In this document: piece after piece, positions 9,024-19,002 of the stretch
Layout: each line of letters opens with the position of its first letter
Position numbering within the stretch: position 1 is the first letter of the stretch
Assembly: GCF_018917865.1 (NCBI RefSeq)
Contig: NZ_JAHLPM010000025.1
Coordinates: forward strand, 1 to 38,332
Origin: Tissierella simiarum
Lineage (GTDB): Bacteria > Bacillota > Clostridia > Tissierellales > Tissierellaceae
DNA length: 38,332 nt
Direction of reading: 5' to 3'
The notes under the pieces: generated by a model
The model's database searches: none
Told to the model about the DNA's origin: nothing
Seen by the model: only the letters and a program-made list of their open reading frames with translations
Program-made: the position numbers and the translations under genes

Positions 9024-9245
9024 AGATTGGTTTTCTTAAAAACAAAAACTGGTCTATGAATCCAAATATCAATTTTTAATACTAGGCATCGTTCTATCCA
9101 AAATACTATTAAGTGCTAACTTACTATAAAATTAGCGCACTTAAAGGAGATGCAGTTAAATAATATAATTAAATCAACAGCATGTACTGTACTTCATTTC
9201 CAGCATAAAAGAATTTTACTCAGTAAGTTTTCAAACATTATAGAG

Positions 9246-9390
9246 TTATTTTTCTATAATTAATTTGTCTATAAAATTATTTTCTAATAGCTCTAGATAT
9301 CTTTCAATATCAGTTTTAAACAAAGGATTTGGATTTGTGAGCCAAGGGTTACAACTATCTTCAACTTGAATTGAATCATATAAGTAGTGT
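9246..9390 (-). pseudogene. C-terminal fragment of an unrecognised gene
   Basis: About 45 codons read coherently and end in TAA (QVEDSCNPWLTNPNPLFKTD, then a Leu/Glu-rich helix and LIIEK). No start or upstream body is visible. The surrounding 9,391-9,885 holds only a palindromic element and A/T-rich DNA. Confidence 0.4.
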
Positions 9391-9444
9391 CATCAATTTC
9401 TGTCCGGCATCTTGTAGTGCTTTTACAGCTTTACCAGTAAGTAA

Positions 9445-9504
9445 AATTTTTCGCAATAAAACCCTCAAATTGTACCTCACTTCAAAGCTTTATTCGGCAC
9501 AATT
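9445..9504. repeat. Palindromic element, copy 2
   Basis: Shares CGCAATAAAACCCTCAAAT and the right end TTTATTCGGCACAATT with the elements at 4,626 and 29,299. The left end is altered (AATTTTT instead of AATTGTA). Confidence 0.5.
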
Positions 9505-9885
9505 AGCAAGAATTTTATTAAATATATGTTTTCAGTTCTTTTTTCACTTGCATCAATGAAACATAATTGTCAAAACAATATCTTCACATGAGGCAGAACA
9601 CTTTCGCGAAATTATTTGTCTATCATAATTGTAGGCTCGTATTGATGTCAACTCAAGTTGAGGCTGTCAATTTTAAATTTTTATCCTTTGTTGGTTCTTA
9701 GGAGTTAGCAAGAGCGCTTTTTTTCATTTCGAGGTTTATGGAAATAAGTCAACCTAAAATCGAACATCATTTACTAAACCTTTTGTATCTGTATATAGTA
9801 TGGGTTATTAGTTCCTTTAAAGACGTAACCTAGATAAAAAAATTTTATTATCCCATCATTTTCATTATACCCATCAATGGTATCT

Positions 9886-10693
9886 TTAAAAAATTATACC
9901 TTTCAGATCTGCCTTGCAAAAATGTTTCCTGGAATATCGATAATATATTTCATAGTTAATTTGAGCATTATTATCTATTGATGTATTAGTACTATCACCT
10001 TTAAATCCCTCTGTATTATTAGAACACATAAGAATATCATATTTTTTAAATTCTTCTTCCTCTGAAATTTTATTTAACGGAAGTTTTTCATAAATATTAA
10101 TATACTCATCGTAATAATAACTTGGCACAGGTAAAATGGCATATTCATATTTACCTATAAAAGATGGTGTTATGTATGCAAAAGGTTTATCATAAATTAT
10201 AGCTCTATTCCATCTATCCATTACTTCTATTACTTTATTAGAATTTATTTCATTCAAATGATTAAGCTCCACATTACTATGTCTCTAGCACGAACATCTT
10301 GAAAAGAATCATTTGATAAATTAGAAATAAATTTATTCAAACAGTAATTACGATGTGCTGCATTATATTTTTGTTATAATATGGAATACAAAAATGTGAC
10401 GAATTATTATTGCTCCAAAAACATCCACTAAACTGTATAGGGCTTGACTTTTCTTTATTATTTATGTCTATTTTTATCAACGTATTCATAATTAACTCTA
10501 TTCGTTGAAAATCTGATTTTTCTAAACAAGCTATAAATTCATCACAATCACCAATCTCACTTACATTCTGATTATTGTAAAAAACTTTTAATTGTAATGG
10601 ATGTTTTTCATTTTTATCATCTTTATATTTTTCCCAATAAATCATACGACAACAAAATTCAACAAATTGTGCTGTTGACATATAGTTCATCAT
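9886..10693 (-). pseudogene. Hypothetical gene with two frameshifts
   Basis: An upstream 118-codon part (10693-10337) and a downstream 128-codon part (10272-9886) are bridged by a third-frame stretch that reads NKFISNLSNDSFQDVRARDI, then VMW. Joined, they would make one protein of about 265 residues. No known domain is recognised; the text is rich in aromatic residues and Asn/Lys. The first part begins MMNYMSTAQFVEFCCRM. Confidence 0.55.
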
Positions 10694-10796
10694 ACTGACT
10701 CACTTCACTTTGTTTTTGCTTTAACTTTATTTGTTATGGCCATTATAAAGGTATTGATGCAATAAAAAATGCTATTATTTGAGGTATGAAGAATAG

Positions 10797-10836
10797 TAAA
10801 AGTCCTATTTACGATAATGATCTCATAGATAGGACT
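10797..10836 (-). terminator. Likely terminator after the broken lipoprotein gene
   Basis: AGTCCTAT and ATAGGACT pair across about 20 bases, and TTTT follows on the minus strand. It lies 180 bases past the stop at 11014. The rest of 10,694-11,013 shows nothing else. Confidence 0.45.
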
Positions 10837-11013
10837 TGATTCTATGTAGGCTGTATTTAACAGATACTTTAAAAATAGCTTTATTGCTATATTCTAATGC
10901 TCTGCACCACAATAGCCATTAAATGATGTATTTCTACTAAAGATTGTCTTTAAGATAGCTTAGACAATTTTGGGGTATTCTTTCGTATTCTAAATATCCC
11001 TTGACGAGGAATA

Positions 11014-11648
11014 CTAATAATTATAGTGGGCTATCTCAATCTCTACTGAATTCACTTGATGAGTTTCATAATCAAAAGCAAAGGAAAGCCTGTTGTTTCC
11101 TAATAGATAAGTTTTTATTCCAACATTTCCATCAGGATTTTTAAACTCTCGATGGTCAGTCGTAATATCCAGCAACTTTTCATCAACCTCAGGTAGAGTT
11201 AGACCATTATAGTTCTCACCATTAATTAATGTATTGCTGTTGTCATATTCGTACTCGTAGGGTAAAGACATAAATGACACGGTAACTTGATTAATCAAGC
11301 ATTCTTCAAAATACATGGTTTGGTTCATTAAGGGATTTAAGAACTCAAATTTGCAGTATAACTTACATCTCGGCCCATATAGCCTCCTAAAGAATAGCTC
11401 CTTGAAAGCATAACCTTACCTTCAATCCCTTCCTTTAAATGTTTATCTAAGGCAACAATATATCCTGCATCTTGTATGTCCTTTAATCGTGTATCTCCTA
11501 CAACTAATTTGAAGTCACCATAATCTATTATTACATCTATTTGGTCAGCTGCTTCTGACTCCTTCTCTAGTTCTTTACTACAACCTGAAAGTACTAAAAT
11601 CATCACAAGAAAAATTAGTATATATCTTATTCCATTTTTGCATTGCAT
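11014..11648 (-). pseudogene. Lipoprotein gene split by one frameshift
   Basis: The first part (11648-11337) begins MQCKNGIRYILIFLVMILVL with lipobox LSGC, a typical type II signal, and reads to NLSS-stop. Eight bases on, another frame continues MNQTMYFEECLINQVTVSF to a stop at 11014. The second start has no ribosome site, and adding one base near 11,330 restores a single protein of about 210 residues. Ribosome site GAGGTG precedes the first ATG. Function unknown; it is probably co-transcribed with the DUF6709-like gene upstream. Confidence 0.65.
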
Positions 11649-11700
11649 AAAGCAGCACCTCTGTTTTTCTAATATTTATCATGTATGTCCATATCAAGAC

Positions 11701-12789
11701 TTACTCTTGAGCTGTTGAGTGATATTTTATGGTTAAAAACTTATCAAAGTCTTTTTGAAAACATTTTTCAATCTCGCGACTATATCCAATAACCATATGA
11801 TTATGGATGTCATTGTATATTTGCAGTATCTGGTCAGCTTCAGCATCTTTTTTAACATTAAAACTTGTATATCTCTTATTGATATCAAATAATTTAATAC
11901 TTATAGATCTATTGAATCCTCCCCCTTTTTGTATTACTGTGTGTTCACTGCGGTAGGCCCATATAGTATCATTATTGTCCACTAATTGGGCTGCTGCACC
12001 GTCTAAATAAAAAGTCCATCTACTTCCTACCCATATCTTTTTGCCTACTGGTATTGCTGTAGAAAAATCAGTTTCAAGTTCTTTAAAGCTTATTGACGGA
12101 TTATTATCAATGTATTTTAATATATTTTTCTGATAAGAACCACTGAAAGCTTTTATTAGTGTATAAATAGCAAATAATACTAAACCAATTAATGCTATTC
12201 CTAAACGAACAACAACAATCTCACTTAATTTACCAACATATCCTTGCTTTAGAACATAGGGAATAGCGAATCCATTTATTTCTTCTGTTGTATAACCAAG
12301 ATATTCCATAGATCTAACAAAATAACGGTATTCCTCGTCATCCATCTTTTGAAGTGTTCCTTTGACTTCAAGGGAGGAAGTAGGATATTCAATTTTTTTC
12401 TCCCACCAGTCATAGGTTTCATCCACTATCTTATTTGCCAATTCAATATCTGATTCAAGAATGGAAACTCCCATTAGCTTCTCATCATTTGTAGGTATTA
12501 CATAGGCAGATTTTATGGTGGTTGAAATATTGGTTTTCTCGTCAGTGGAGAAGGTATCCATATAGGCACCAAGTGATAGAGCCATTTCTACTGTTACATA
12601 TTGATTCTTATAGTCAACAACACTGATATCCTCCAACGGTACAGGTCCCTGAATTAATTTAATAGGTGCAAAATCAGAGTAAACAAAATATACAATAATA
12701 AGAGCAAAAATAATAACTGTTCTAAGTATAGCTATGTCTTTTCCTTTCTTCTTTAATAAAGATAACATTTGAGATTCATGAGTTTCCAT
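11701..12789 (-). CDS. DUF6709-like membrane protein
   Basis: 362 residues with two membrane helices (about 19-38 and 191-213). The 150-residue loop between them is probably outside the cell, and the C-terminal half has a PH-like or sensor-like look (VGKKIWVGSRWTFYLD, TIWAYRSEH). The overall pattern matches what I recall as DUF6709. Start supported by GGAGG at good spacing. Function unknown. The broken lipoprotein gene follows 52 bases downstream, so the pair may have formed an envelope-associated unit. Confidence 0.7.
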   Translation of the reverse strand: METHESQMLSLLKKKGKDIAILRTVIIFALIIVYFVYSDFAPIKLIQGPVPLEDISVVDYKNQYVTVEMALSLGAYMDTFSTDEKTNISTTIKSAYVIPTNDEKLMGVSILESDIELANKIVDETYDWWEKKIEYPTSSLEVKGTLQKMDDEEYRYFVRSMEYLGYTTEEINGFAIPYVLKQGYVGKLSEIVVVRLGIALIGLVLFAIYTLIKAFSGSYQKNILKYIDNNPSISFKELETDFSTAIPVGKKIWVGSRWTFYLDGAAAQLVDNNDTIWAYRSEHTVIQKGGGFNRSISIKLFDINKRYTSFNVKKDAEADQILQIYNDIHNHMVIGYSREIEKCFQKDFDKFLTIKYHSTAQE

Positions 12790-12951
12790 AAAAGTACCTC
12801 CAGTTCATATTTGTAGATAATAAACATTATATATATTATTTTCATTCCTGTGTATACTACTAAAGTCTTGTTTTTGACAAATTGAATAAAAATTAGCAAT
12901 ATCAATCATGTTTAAAAGTATTTAAAAATCCAAAAATTAATAATATACTAA

Positions 12952-13120
12952 CGATGTTTTTCACTGATTTTCACCCCTGAATTTACTCCAAAACCACTAC
13001 ATATTGTGGTCAATCCCTACTTTTTGCCCTCATCACCATAATACGTCATCAGAATATACTCTCAGCGTGCCTTGAGGAGATAATAAAGATTCCATTTGAG
13101 CCTGGTGGTGCCTTGGCGGA
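12952..13120 (+). repeat. Dispersed hairpin repeat, copy C
   Basis: Contains the CACTGATTTTCACC arm, ACCACTACATATTGTGGTCA, the CGTCATCAGAATATACTCTC arm, the CGTGCCTTGAG loop region and the right end GTGCCTTGGCGGA. The second arm is diverged. It fills the gap between the DUF6709-like gene and the next remnant. Confidence 0.7.
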
Positions 13121-13200
13121 AATGTAGCTTTCTGAAAAAATCTAATTCTATACCATTTATAGAGTAATTAGATACATGCCATTACTCAAACATAATCTTA

Positions 13201-13745
13201 TCATTTTTCTTCACTTTTTCTTAGCTCCCCTGTCTTATTAGCTACAAAAGTCGAAAACAATTTTTCTTTTTCTTTTCTCTCTTTTTCAGCTATCATCTCA
13301 TCAAGTATCAATTCTATACCTACTTTTATATTCAATACATTCATCTTCAGTAAGTTCATGAATACCTTTACTTACTATACTATATATATTTTTATTCTGG
13401 ACTAAAATCTTTGGAAGATGCTCTCCTAAAATATCAATTTTTTCTTTAAACTCGCTATGTTTAAATGTCTCTGTATTAATTTCTATAGTGTTTGATACTT
13501 CTTTAAACTTATCAAAAACAAGTGACTCAATTATTCTTCTTAAATATACAAAAGCTCCAATTCCAATACCATGTGAAAATAAACCCATTGATTTTGTATA
13601 CTCCCGCTATTTATTTCCTAATACTGATTTATATTTTTTTGTATCTCCAACAGAAATATCCGCAAAAGTTGGATATTGACCAATTTTAATTATTTTACTA
13701 TCTGTGGCAAGTAAATCAAATAGTAAATTTTGCTTTACAATTTCC
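13201..13745 (-). pseudogene. Conserved hypothetical gene with a stop and a frameshift
   Basis: Pieces in order: LLFDLLATDSKIIKIGQYPT to VLGNK-stop (upstream), then MGLFSHGIGIGAFVYLRRII to the ELTEDECIEY region (13588-13301), then KVGIELILDEMIAEKE to SEEK-stop at 13201 in another frame. The central FSHGIGIGAFVYLRR block belongs to a widespread uncharacterised family. The N-terminus is missing. Confidence 0.6.
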
Positions 13746-13901
13746 TATTTTTTCTCCTTGAGACAAATCTCAGTGTGTTTGTTTTCTTACCTCATGTATG
13801 ATACTCTTACTTTTATTATAATCTATCAAAAATAATAGCCTACCAGATATCTTAAGAAAACATTCATATATATTTTTTCGTTTCTGCTTCACTTGTCATA
13901 T

Positions 13902-13935
13902 AAAAAGCAGCTATCCAGAACAAACAGATAACTGC
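13902..13935 (-). terminator. Terminator of the selenoprotein gene
   Basis: GCAGTTATC pairs with GATAGCTGC and five T follow on the minus strand, about 170 bases beyond the selenoprotein stop. No gene lies in 13,746-14,104. Confidence 0.6.
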
Positions 13936-14104
13936 TATTTCACGCAATTCAGTACACATCGAGACATTCTTTCACTATTTATTTATCATCAAAAATAGTT
14001 TCCCAAATGTTCTCTACATTATTAGATCTATGGGACTTTCCAGCATTAACTCCCGCTAGTTTATATTCATAGGTTTATATATTTATGGGCAAAGTCTCTG
14101 AAGT

Positions 14105-16117
14105 TTAATATTCAATTGGTAACGGCACATTTTGCCCTGGCTTATCTATGGATACAAGATTAAGTAAAGTTTCACGTAAAATCTCTTTTTGCTGCAAAGG
14201 ATTATTTGGAGCACCGGCATTGGCTCCAATGGGCACTATAGGGGATACGCCTCGTGGAGCACCACAACGTATGGAGATACCAGGCAAAGCCGAAATAATA
14301 ATTGTAGGGATTCCCAATCCCTCTACCGCTCTTTGAATAATAACGGAAGAGCGGTGACAAGTACCTCAGCCTGCAGTAAATACGGCTGCATCTACTCCAT
14401 CTTCTTTAAGTATATCAGCAATAGCAGGCCCCGTTTCGTTGGTCAGCCTTTTTAGATCTCCCCCTCCACCCATAAAGCCGATATGTCGAGGAGCGATTCC
14501 TTCAATAAAACCTTCCTCAACTAATTTTCTCAAAGGATCAAGAGGAAACATACTATTTATATCTGCTAAAGCATCAGAATTGTCATATCCACCATGACTG
14601 ACAGTCAAGTCAGCCGTTGATGCATCTCCAGGAATAATTCTGAAGCTGCTGTCACTAGTTAAAATAAAACGCTGGTCAGATTTCAAATGCACTCCAGTTC
14701 CAGAAACAAGAGCAATCTTCATCTGAGCTAATGGTTTAGTTACTGGTGTCCATACTATAGGAGGCATGGTTGCAGTGGGTATTTCTGACTGAAATGTTCT
14801 AACTCCTTTATTTTCCATTTTCTCCAGATTTCTTTTCCTTATACTTGTGTCCCAGCGATTTGGAGGAGACGACACCCTTTCTCCTTTCATAACTGCTTTA
14901 AGCATAGCAAGGGCAACCATAGCATCTTCCTCTATCATTGTATTATCTGTAAGAATTCCGTTTTCAAGTCCTATATCAGCTTTAGTACAGTCAACAAGAT
15001 TTCGGGTATGTTTATTACCTGTTATCAAAGGACCAAAATTTCCGCAAAATGTTGCTCCTACAACCGGAATTCCACGTTTTCCTATAGCTTCAAGATGGGC
15101 AGCAAAATCTATATGGTTATTTCCATATCCTTCTGTTGCTACTATAACTCCACTTACATCCATGGCAGCAACAAGCATCCCTAGACGTTCTGCCACCATA
15201 TGCTTTTGTTTGTCAATGGCAGGACTTCCTACAAAGGCAACTCCACACAGGTCAATATCAGCATCATTTAAAGCCAAAGTTATCAAAGGATCACGGAAGT
15301 AATGACGACTAGTCTCCTTTGTTGAAGGACCAACGCAGGTAAGAGCATGAACAGCACCATCAATTGCCTCTAAGGGAGATAGTATCAGAGGAATATTACC
15401 CATATCAATATTTGAACGTGATCCAGTAATACCGCAGGGTTGTAAGGGAAGCAACAGTTTTTCATGCATAGCTCCTTGACCCATTATTTCCTTCACTAAT
15501 AAGACTTTGGGTTTATCAGTATGCCGTACATGTGAAAATTTCTGTTCATCTGAGCAGCCAGAAATAAATTCTTCCTCATTTAAGGAAAGGATAGCTGAGC
15601 GAATATCTTCTGCTACATAATCAGCAGCCTTATGGCATGTCAAAGGACCTGGACGTTTCATCCTCTCCCCCGCTTTTATAAGACAATCTATCCTAATGAT
15701 TATATCGCCCATATCTATAGATCCAGGTCTATTAAAACGAATCTTATCTGATAATATTCCCTCGCAGGAACCAGCTTCACTGATTTGTTCTCCCGCTTCA
15801 TCCTTGCCACTAACTGCTAGTACGACACCCGATAAAGTACGAGTCACTCCTTCACCTATGGAAAAGTTATTTTCCTTAACTGCCAAGGGCTGCACATCAA
15901 GAATCGTATTTATATAAGCTCCATATTTTTCAGGGGTTATAATATCTAAAGTCATATCCAATACAATACTTTGATCAGCACGTATAAAAGATTCTTTGCA
16001 TAAGTCAGAAGCAATATATAAGATGTCCCCTTCTATCTTAGTTTGCTCTGCAAACAAGACTTGATTAATCCTATAATTCCTCTTAATTAAAGAACCTAGA
16101 TGTTTTTTATCATCCAT
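14105..16117 (-). CDS. Fused GrdE/PrdA-type and PrdB-type selenoprotein reductase (Sec584)
   Basis: 670 residues if the TGA at 14366-14368 is read as selenocysteine. Residues 1-420 follow the glycine/D-proline reductase proprotein family (PF09338). LTCVGPSTKE at 259-268 holds Cys261, matching the cysteine that becomes the pyruvoyl group on self-cleavage. Residues 440-670 follow PrdB: PPIVWTPVTKPLAQM, VSHGGYDN, HIGFMGGGG, then FTAG-U-GTCHRSS at 580-591 and PLPIEY at the end. Family members reductively cleave C-N bonds of amino acids such as D-proline using Sec and pyruvoyl groups. AAGGAG precedes the ATG. No prdC, grdA or thioredoxin partner is nearby, so the substrate is unknown. Without Sec decoding it would look like a 583-residue protein plus a separate fragment. 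Confidence 0.9.
14325..14355 (-). promoter_or_regulatory. Bacterial SECIS-like hairpin
   Basis: On the minus strand ACCGCTCTT (14355-14347) pairs perfectly with AAGAGCGGT (14333-14325) around a 13-base loop. It begins 10 bases after the selenocysteine UGA, where SelB-binding hairpins sit. It lies wholly inside the coding sequence. Confidence 0.8.
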
Positions 16118-16220
16118 TTTGAAGACTCCTTTTCTATTAAATATCCTCTTGTTAGCCTTATTATAAAATAAAATCTATTTATTATACATACCCATTAATT
16201 TTGTTTATAGCTAATCAATA

Positions 16221-17094
16221 TCATTGAAAAACAACTAATGCAATCCCAATTGCAGTGTATCTTGTAAAAACCTCTTGAAATACAGTTGTGCCAATGACAG
16301 TTGCTACTATAGGCTCTGTAAAAGTCAAAATAGTTGCCTTTCCTGTATCCATATGTTCCAAACCTTTAGTATATAGTAAAAATGGTAATAAAGTTGATAA
16401 CCCTCCAAGTAAAATAATATTTAATATTAAACTTTTTTCAGTAAAGGCAGTATTTAAAACATCGCTCATCTTGAAAGATGCTAACAGTGCAATTGAAGCA
16501 AATAAAAATGTATAAGTAATGACCGTTAACCAATTATACTTTTTTAAAGCTATTCTTCCTATAACACTATAGAGTGCATATGCAATACCTGAACCTAATC
16601 GAATAAGCAAAGTACTTCTTGTAATAGGTTTTTCACTTCCACCGCCTATAATTCCTGTAGCATACATGCATCCGACAAAAGCAAGAATTATAGCAATTCC
16701 TTTTGTTATAGTGAGCCGTTCCTGAAAAAAAATATGATAATATTATAATAAAGCATGGTGAAGTATATAACAATATGGATGCAATTGCTAATGTACTTTT
16801 AGATATACAGATAAAATAGAACACATTAAATAAAGCTATGCTAAAAACTCCAGTTCCTATAAATATCCAAGAATCCCTCAACTTGATTTTTAAATATTTT
16901 CTATTGGTTAATAATAAAAAGAAAAATAAAATTATAGCGGTAACTAAACAACGAGCTCCTGCGATTTGTAAAGCATTTAATCCTGCTTCTGATAGAGAAC
17001 GTGAGAATAATCCAATTATTCCCCAAAGAGTGCCAGCACAGACAATCAAAACTGGTGCAAATATTCACCAGTGCTTTTGGTTTAAACTATCCAT
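16221..17094 (-). pseudogene. EamA/DMT-family transporter, two lesions
   Basis: Reads MDSLNQKHW, then an in-frame TGA (17065-17067, probably from GGA), then IFAPVLIVCAGTLWG and the first EamA half. A run of eight T (16725-16732) shifts the frame; seven T would restore SYFFQERLTITKGIAI and the second half (LEHMDTGKATILTFTEPIVA, typical of the EamA repeat). Ten-helix metabolite exporters of this family are common beside LysR regulators. The ATG overlaps the end of the B3/B4 remnant, so both were once one operon. Confidence 0.8.
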
Positions 17095-17324
17095 TTTTCC
17101 ACCTTCATTACACCACAATAGTTTGTAAAATATAATGAAAATTTTTCCATCCAATAGTCAAGATCATCAGCATTACGGTATTCTTGAGATAATTTATCTA
17201 TCATATCCTGAAATAATTTAATAAATTCCTTACTGCTTAGCACAACAGATGCTCTATAAGATAAAATTCCTAATGTGGTTTTTAGAAAAATTGAATATAT
17301 CTCATCTGAAATAGAAATTTTCAT
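17082..17324 (-). pseudogene. Internally deleted B3/B4-domain gene
   Basis: 80 codons match the start (MKISISDEIYSIFLKTTLGI) and end (LDYWMEKFSLYFTNYCGVMK) of the intact 218-residue protein at 19,003. About 137 central codons are missing, in frame, so most of the fold is lost. It is the decayed sister of that gene. Confidence 0.85.
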
Positions 17325-17441
17325 TTTATCACAAGCCCCTCTCTAACTTCTATTCTATTTTTTTAATGTTCTCTTGTTATATTATTAATAACATTATATA
17401 ATATATCTTGCATTAAGTATATTTACATTTATTTAAGTGTG

Positions 17442-17460
17442 ATTTAAGTGTTACTTAAAT
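17442..17460. promoter_or_regulatory. Palindromic operator of the decayed LysR locus
   Basis: ATTTAAGT and ACTTAAAT arms around three bases lie between the divergent LysR and B3/B4 remnants. They correspond in position to the operator at 19,779. LysR proteins bind T-N11-A type palindromes in just this place. Confidence 0.55.
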
Positions 17461-17477
17461 TATGAAAAGGAGATTTT

Positions 17478-17545
17478 ATGGATATCACTAAATGAAAAGT
17501 TTTTAATCAGTGGAACTTCGTATTTTTCCTAGAGTAGCATTAGTA
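17478..17545 (+). pseudogene. LysR regulator remnant (first ~23 codons)
   Basis: AAGGAG plus ATG GAT ATC ACT AAA repeats the start of the intact LysR at 19,813, but the next codon is TGA where the intact gene has TGC (Cys6). Homology fades after about 65 bases. Confidence 0.8.
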
Positions 17546-17607
17546 TAAAGTTAATCCATCTTTTTTGAATCTGGGAATCAGTGTCCATCTATATCATATG
17601 CTCAGAA

Positions 17608-17644
17608 AGAAAAATGGCAGTTTCAATTATTTTCAAAACTGCCG
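17608..17644 (-). terminator. Terminator of the DUF3841 pair
   Basis: GGCAGTTT pairs with AAACTGCC across 12 bases and ATTTTT follows on the minus strand, 70 bases after the stop at 17716. Confidence 0.65.
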
Positions 17645-17715
17645 TTGCAAATTCAACCCAATAAGTTATCTGACCACATAACGTTTAATATTTGTTATAG
17701 CTATTTAAATAAAGC

Positions 17716-18291
17716 TTACACAATCCATTCTTTCTTTAGTTGCCATAATCCTGCCTGCACACTCCCTATACCTTTGGTATTTCCTTGCTTTATGTTTTCA
17801 TGATGATTAAACAGTCTTTTCCAACTATTCTGAACCTGACGTTTTAAATCAGGGTAAAAATTTGTGAGGATTATATCGCTTTCTTTCCTAATTCCACGGT
17901 GAGCAAGCATTTGCCGAAACTGTGCTTCATCTTCCTCCGTCTCACCGATATACTGTAGACGAAGTATTTTATTCCAGTCATACATATCAAAAAATATGAC
18001 TTCATCTACGGGAACATTCATTTCCAAAAGCTTACTATCTTCTGACTGCTCAACATTATATAGGTCTTTAAAAGCCCAATAAGGATATTCTGCACCTTCA
18101 GGCTTTGAAACATACTTTTTTGCTTCCATAACAAACCAATCATATGCAGCTATAAAAATCGGAGCACTTTCTTCATATTTTTTTACCACATATTTCTTCT
18201 TAGAAAAACAAACCCCATCACTTTCAAGAGTATTCACTACAACATGTGATTGGGAAGAATAAAGCATTACCGTATTATCTGTGTTATCCAT
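17716..18291 (-). CDS. DUF3841 protein, second paralogue
   Basis: 191 residues of the DUF3841 family: a YDWFVMEAKKYVSKPEGAEY block, PYWAFKDL, the strand VDEVIFFDMYDWNKIL and the C-terminal WKRLF ... LWQLKKEWIV. GGGAGG lies ten bases before the ATG. Its first 25 bases overlap the end of the upstream paralogue, so the two are translationally coupled. Function of the family is unknown; the proteins look cytoplasmic. Confidence 0.85.
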   Translation of the reverse strand: MDNTDNTVMLYSSQSHVVVNTLESDGVCFSKKKYVVKKYEESAPIFIAAYDWFVMEAKKYVSKPEGAEYPYWAFKDLYNVEQSEDSKLLEMNVPVDEVIFFDMYDWNKILRLQYIGETEEDEAQFRQMLAHRGIRKESDIILTNFYPDLKRQVQNSWKRLFNHHENIKQGNTKGIGSVQAGLWQLKKEWIV

Positions 18292-18827
18292 TCTTTTTTA
18301 ACCTCCCATATATTACCATATTTTTCATCGTTGCCAAGAATAATAGAATCGTCAAACAACCGACTCCAACTATTAATAATTTTTCTCTTTATCTGAGGAT
18401 AAAATTGAGACATATATGCTTTGGTATCACTGCTTATACCGTATTGTTCCAGGAGTTGTCGGTGGTTTTCAGCATCTTGTTCATCTTTCGGAATATAAGA
18501 ATAATTAAGAATCTTACCCCACTTATGAATATTAATCATAGTGATTAAGGATGGATCTACTTTAAGTTCCAATATTATTGTTCCTGCACTGGGAAGCATG
18601 GTTGCCTCCTTTGTAAGAGATACCCATATAGGATATTCTGCATCGTATGGTTTTTGAGAAATACTAGGAGTATTTTTCACCAGCCAATCATAAACCTCTA
18701 ATACCAAATATGCATGTCTATCTAAATCTTTCAAAATATACTCTTTTTTGGCAGTATATCTACCAGTTTCTTCTAGATCCTTAACAACATTTTCATTCTG
18801 TTTCGTCCATACTGTAATTTTATTCAT
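18267..18827 (-). CDS. DUF3841 protein, first paralogue
   Basis: 186 residues from MNKITVWTKQNENVV; GAAGG supports this start over an ATG 21 codons upstream. It shares with its neighbour the landmarks VYDWLV, QKPYDAEYPIWVSLT, the HKWGKILNYSYIP strand, SQFYPQIKRKIINSWSRLF and VKKEWI. Identity is about one third by eye, so the duplication is old. Each copy keeps the conserved aromatic and acidic positions, so both are probably functional. Confidence 0.85.
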   Translation of the reverse strand: MNKITVWTKQNENVVKDLEETGRYTAKKEYILKDLDRHAYLVLEVYDWLVKNTPSISQKPYDAEYPIWVSLTKEATMLPSAGTIILELKVDPSLITMINIHKWGKILNYSYIPKDEQDAENHRQLLEQYGISSDTKAYMSQFYPQIKRKIINSWSRLFDDSIILGNDEKYGNIWEVKKEWITQIIR

Positions 18828-19002
18828 CAGCTTTAACCTTCTTTCATTCAGATACAGATATTTAAATTTACTTCTATTTTTTATCATCATTTTTATGTTT
18901 CTGTTGGATGTAATAAATCTAAAATTTCTTGCTCCTTAAATAACTTTTACCACTCCTTTAGAGCAGGTGAAAATAATCCAATTATTTAGCTGATGTTTTA
19001 AT

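Noticed and set aside
14105-14317. Separate small gene downstream of the selenoprotein frame
   Set aside because: It is the C-terminal part of the same protein after the selenocysteine codon; PrdB homology continues across the UGA.
17065-17067. In-frame TGA codons as a sign of a UGA=Trp genetic code
   Set aside because: Intact genes in the window end in TGA (for example at 22400), and the other in-frame TGA positions are not tryptophan sites.
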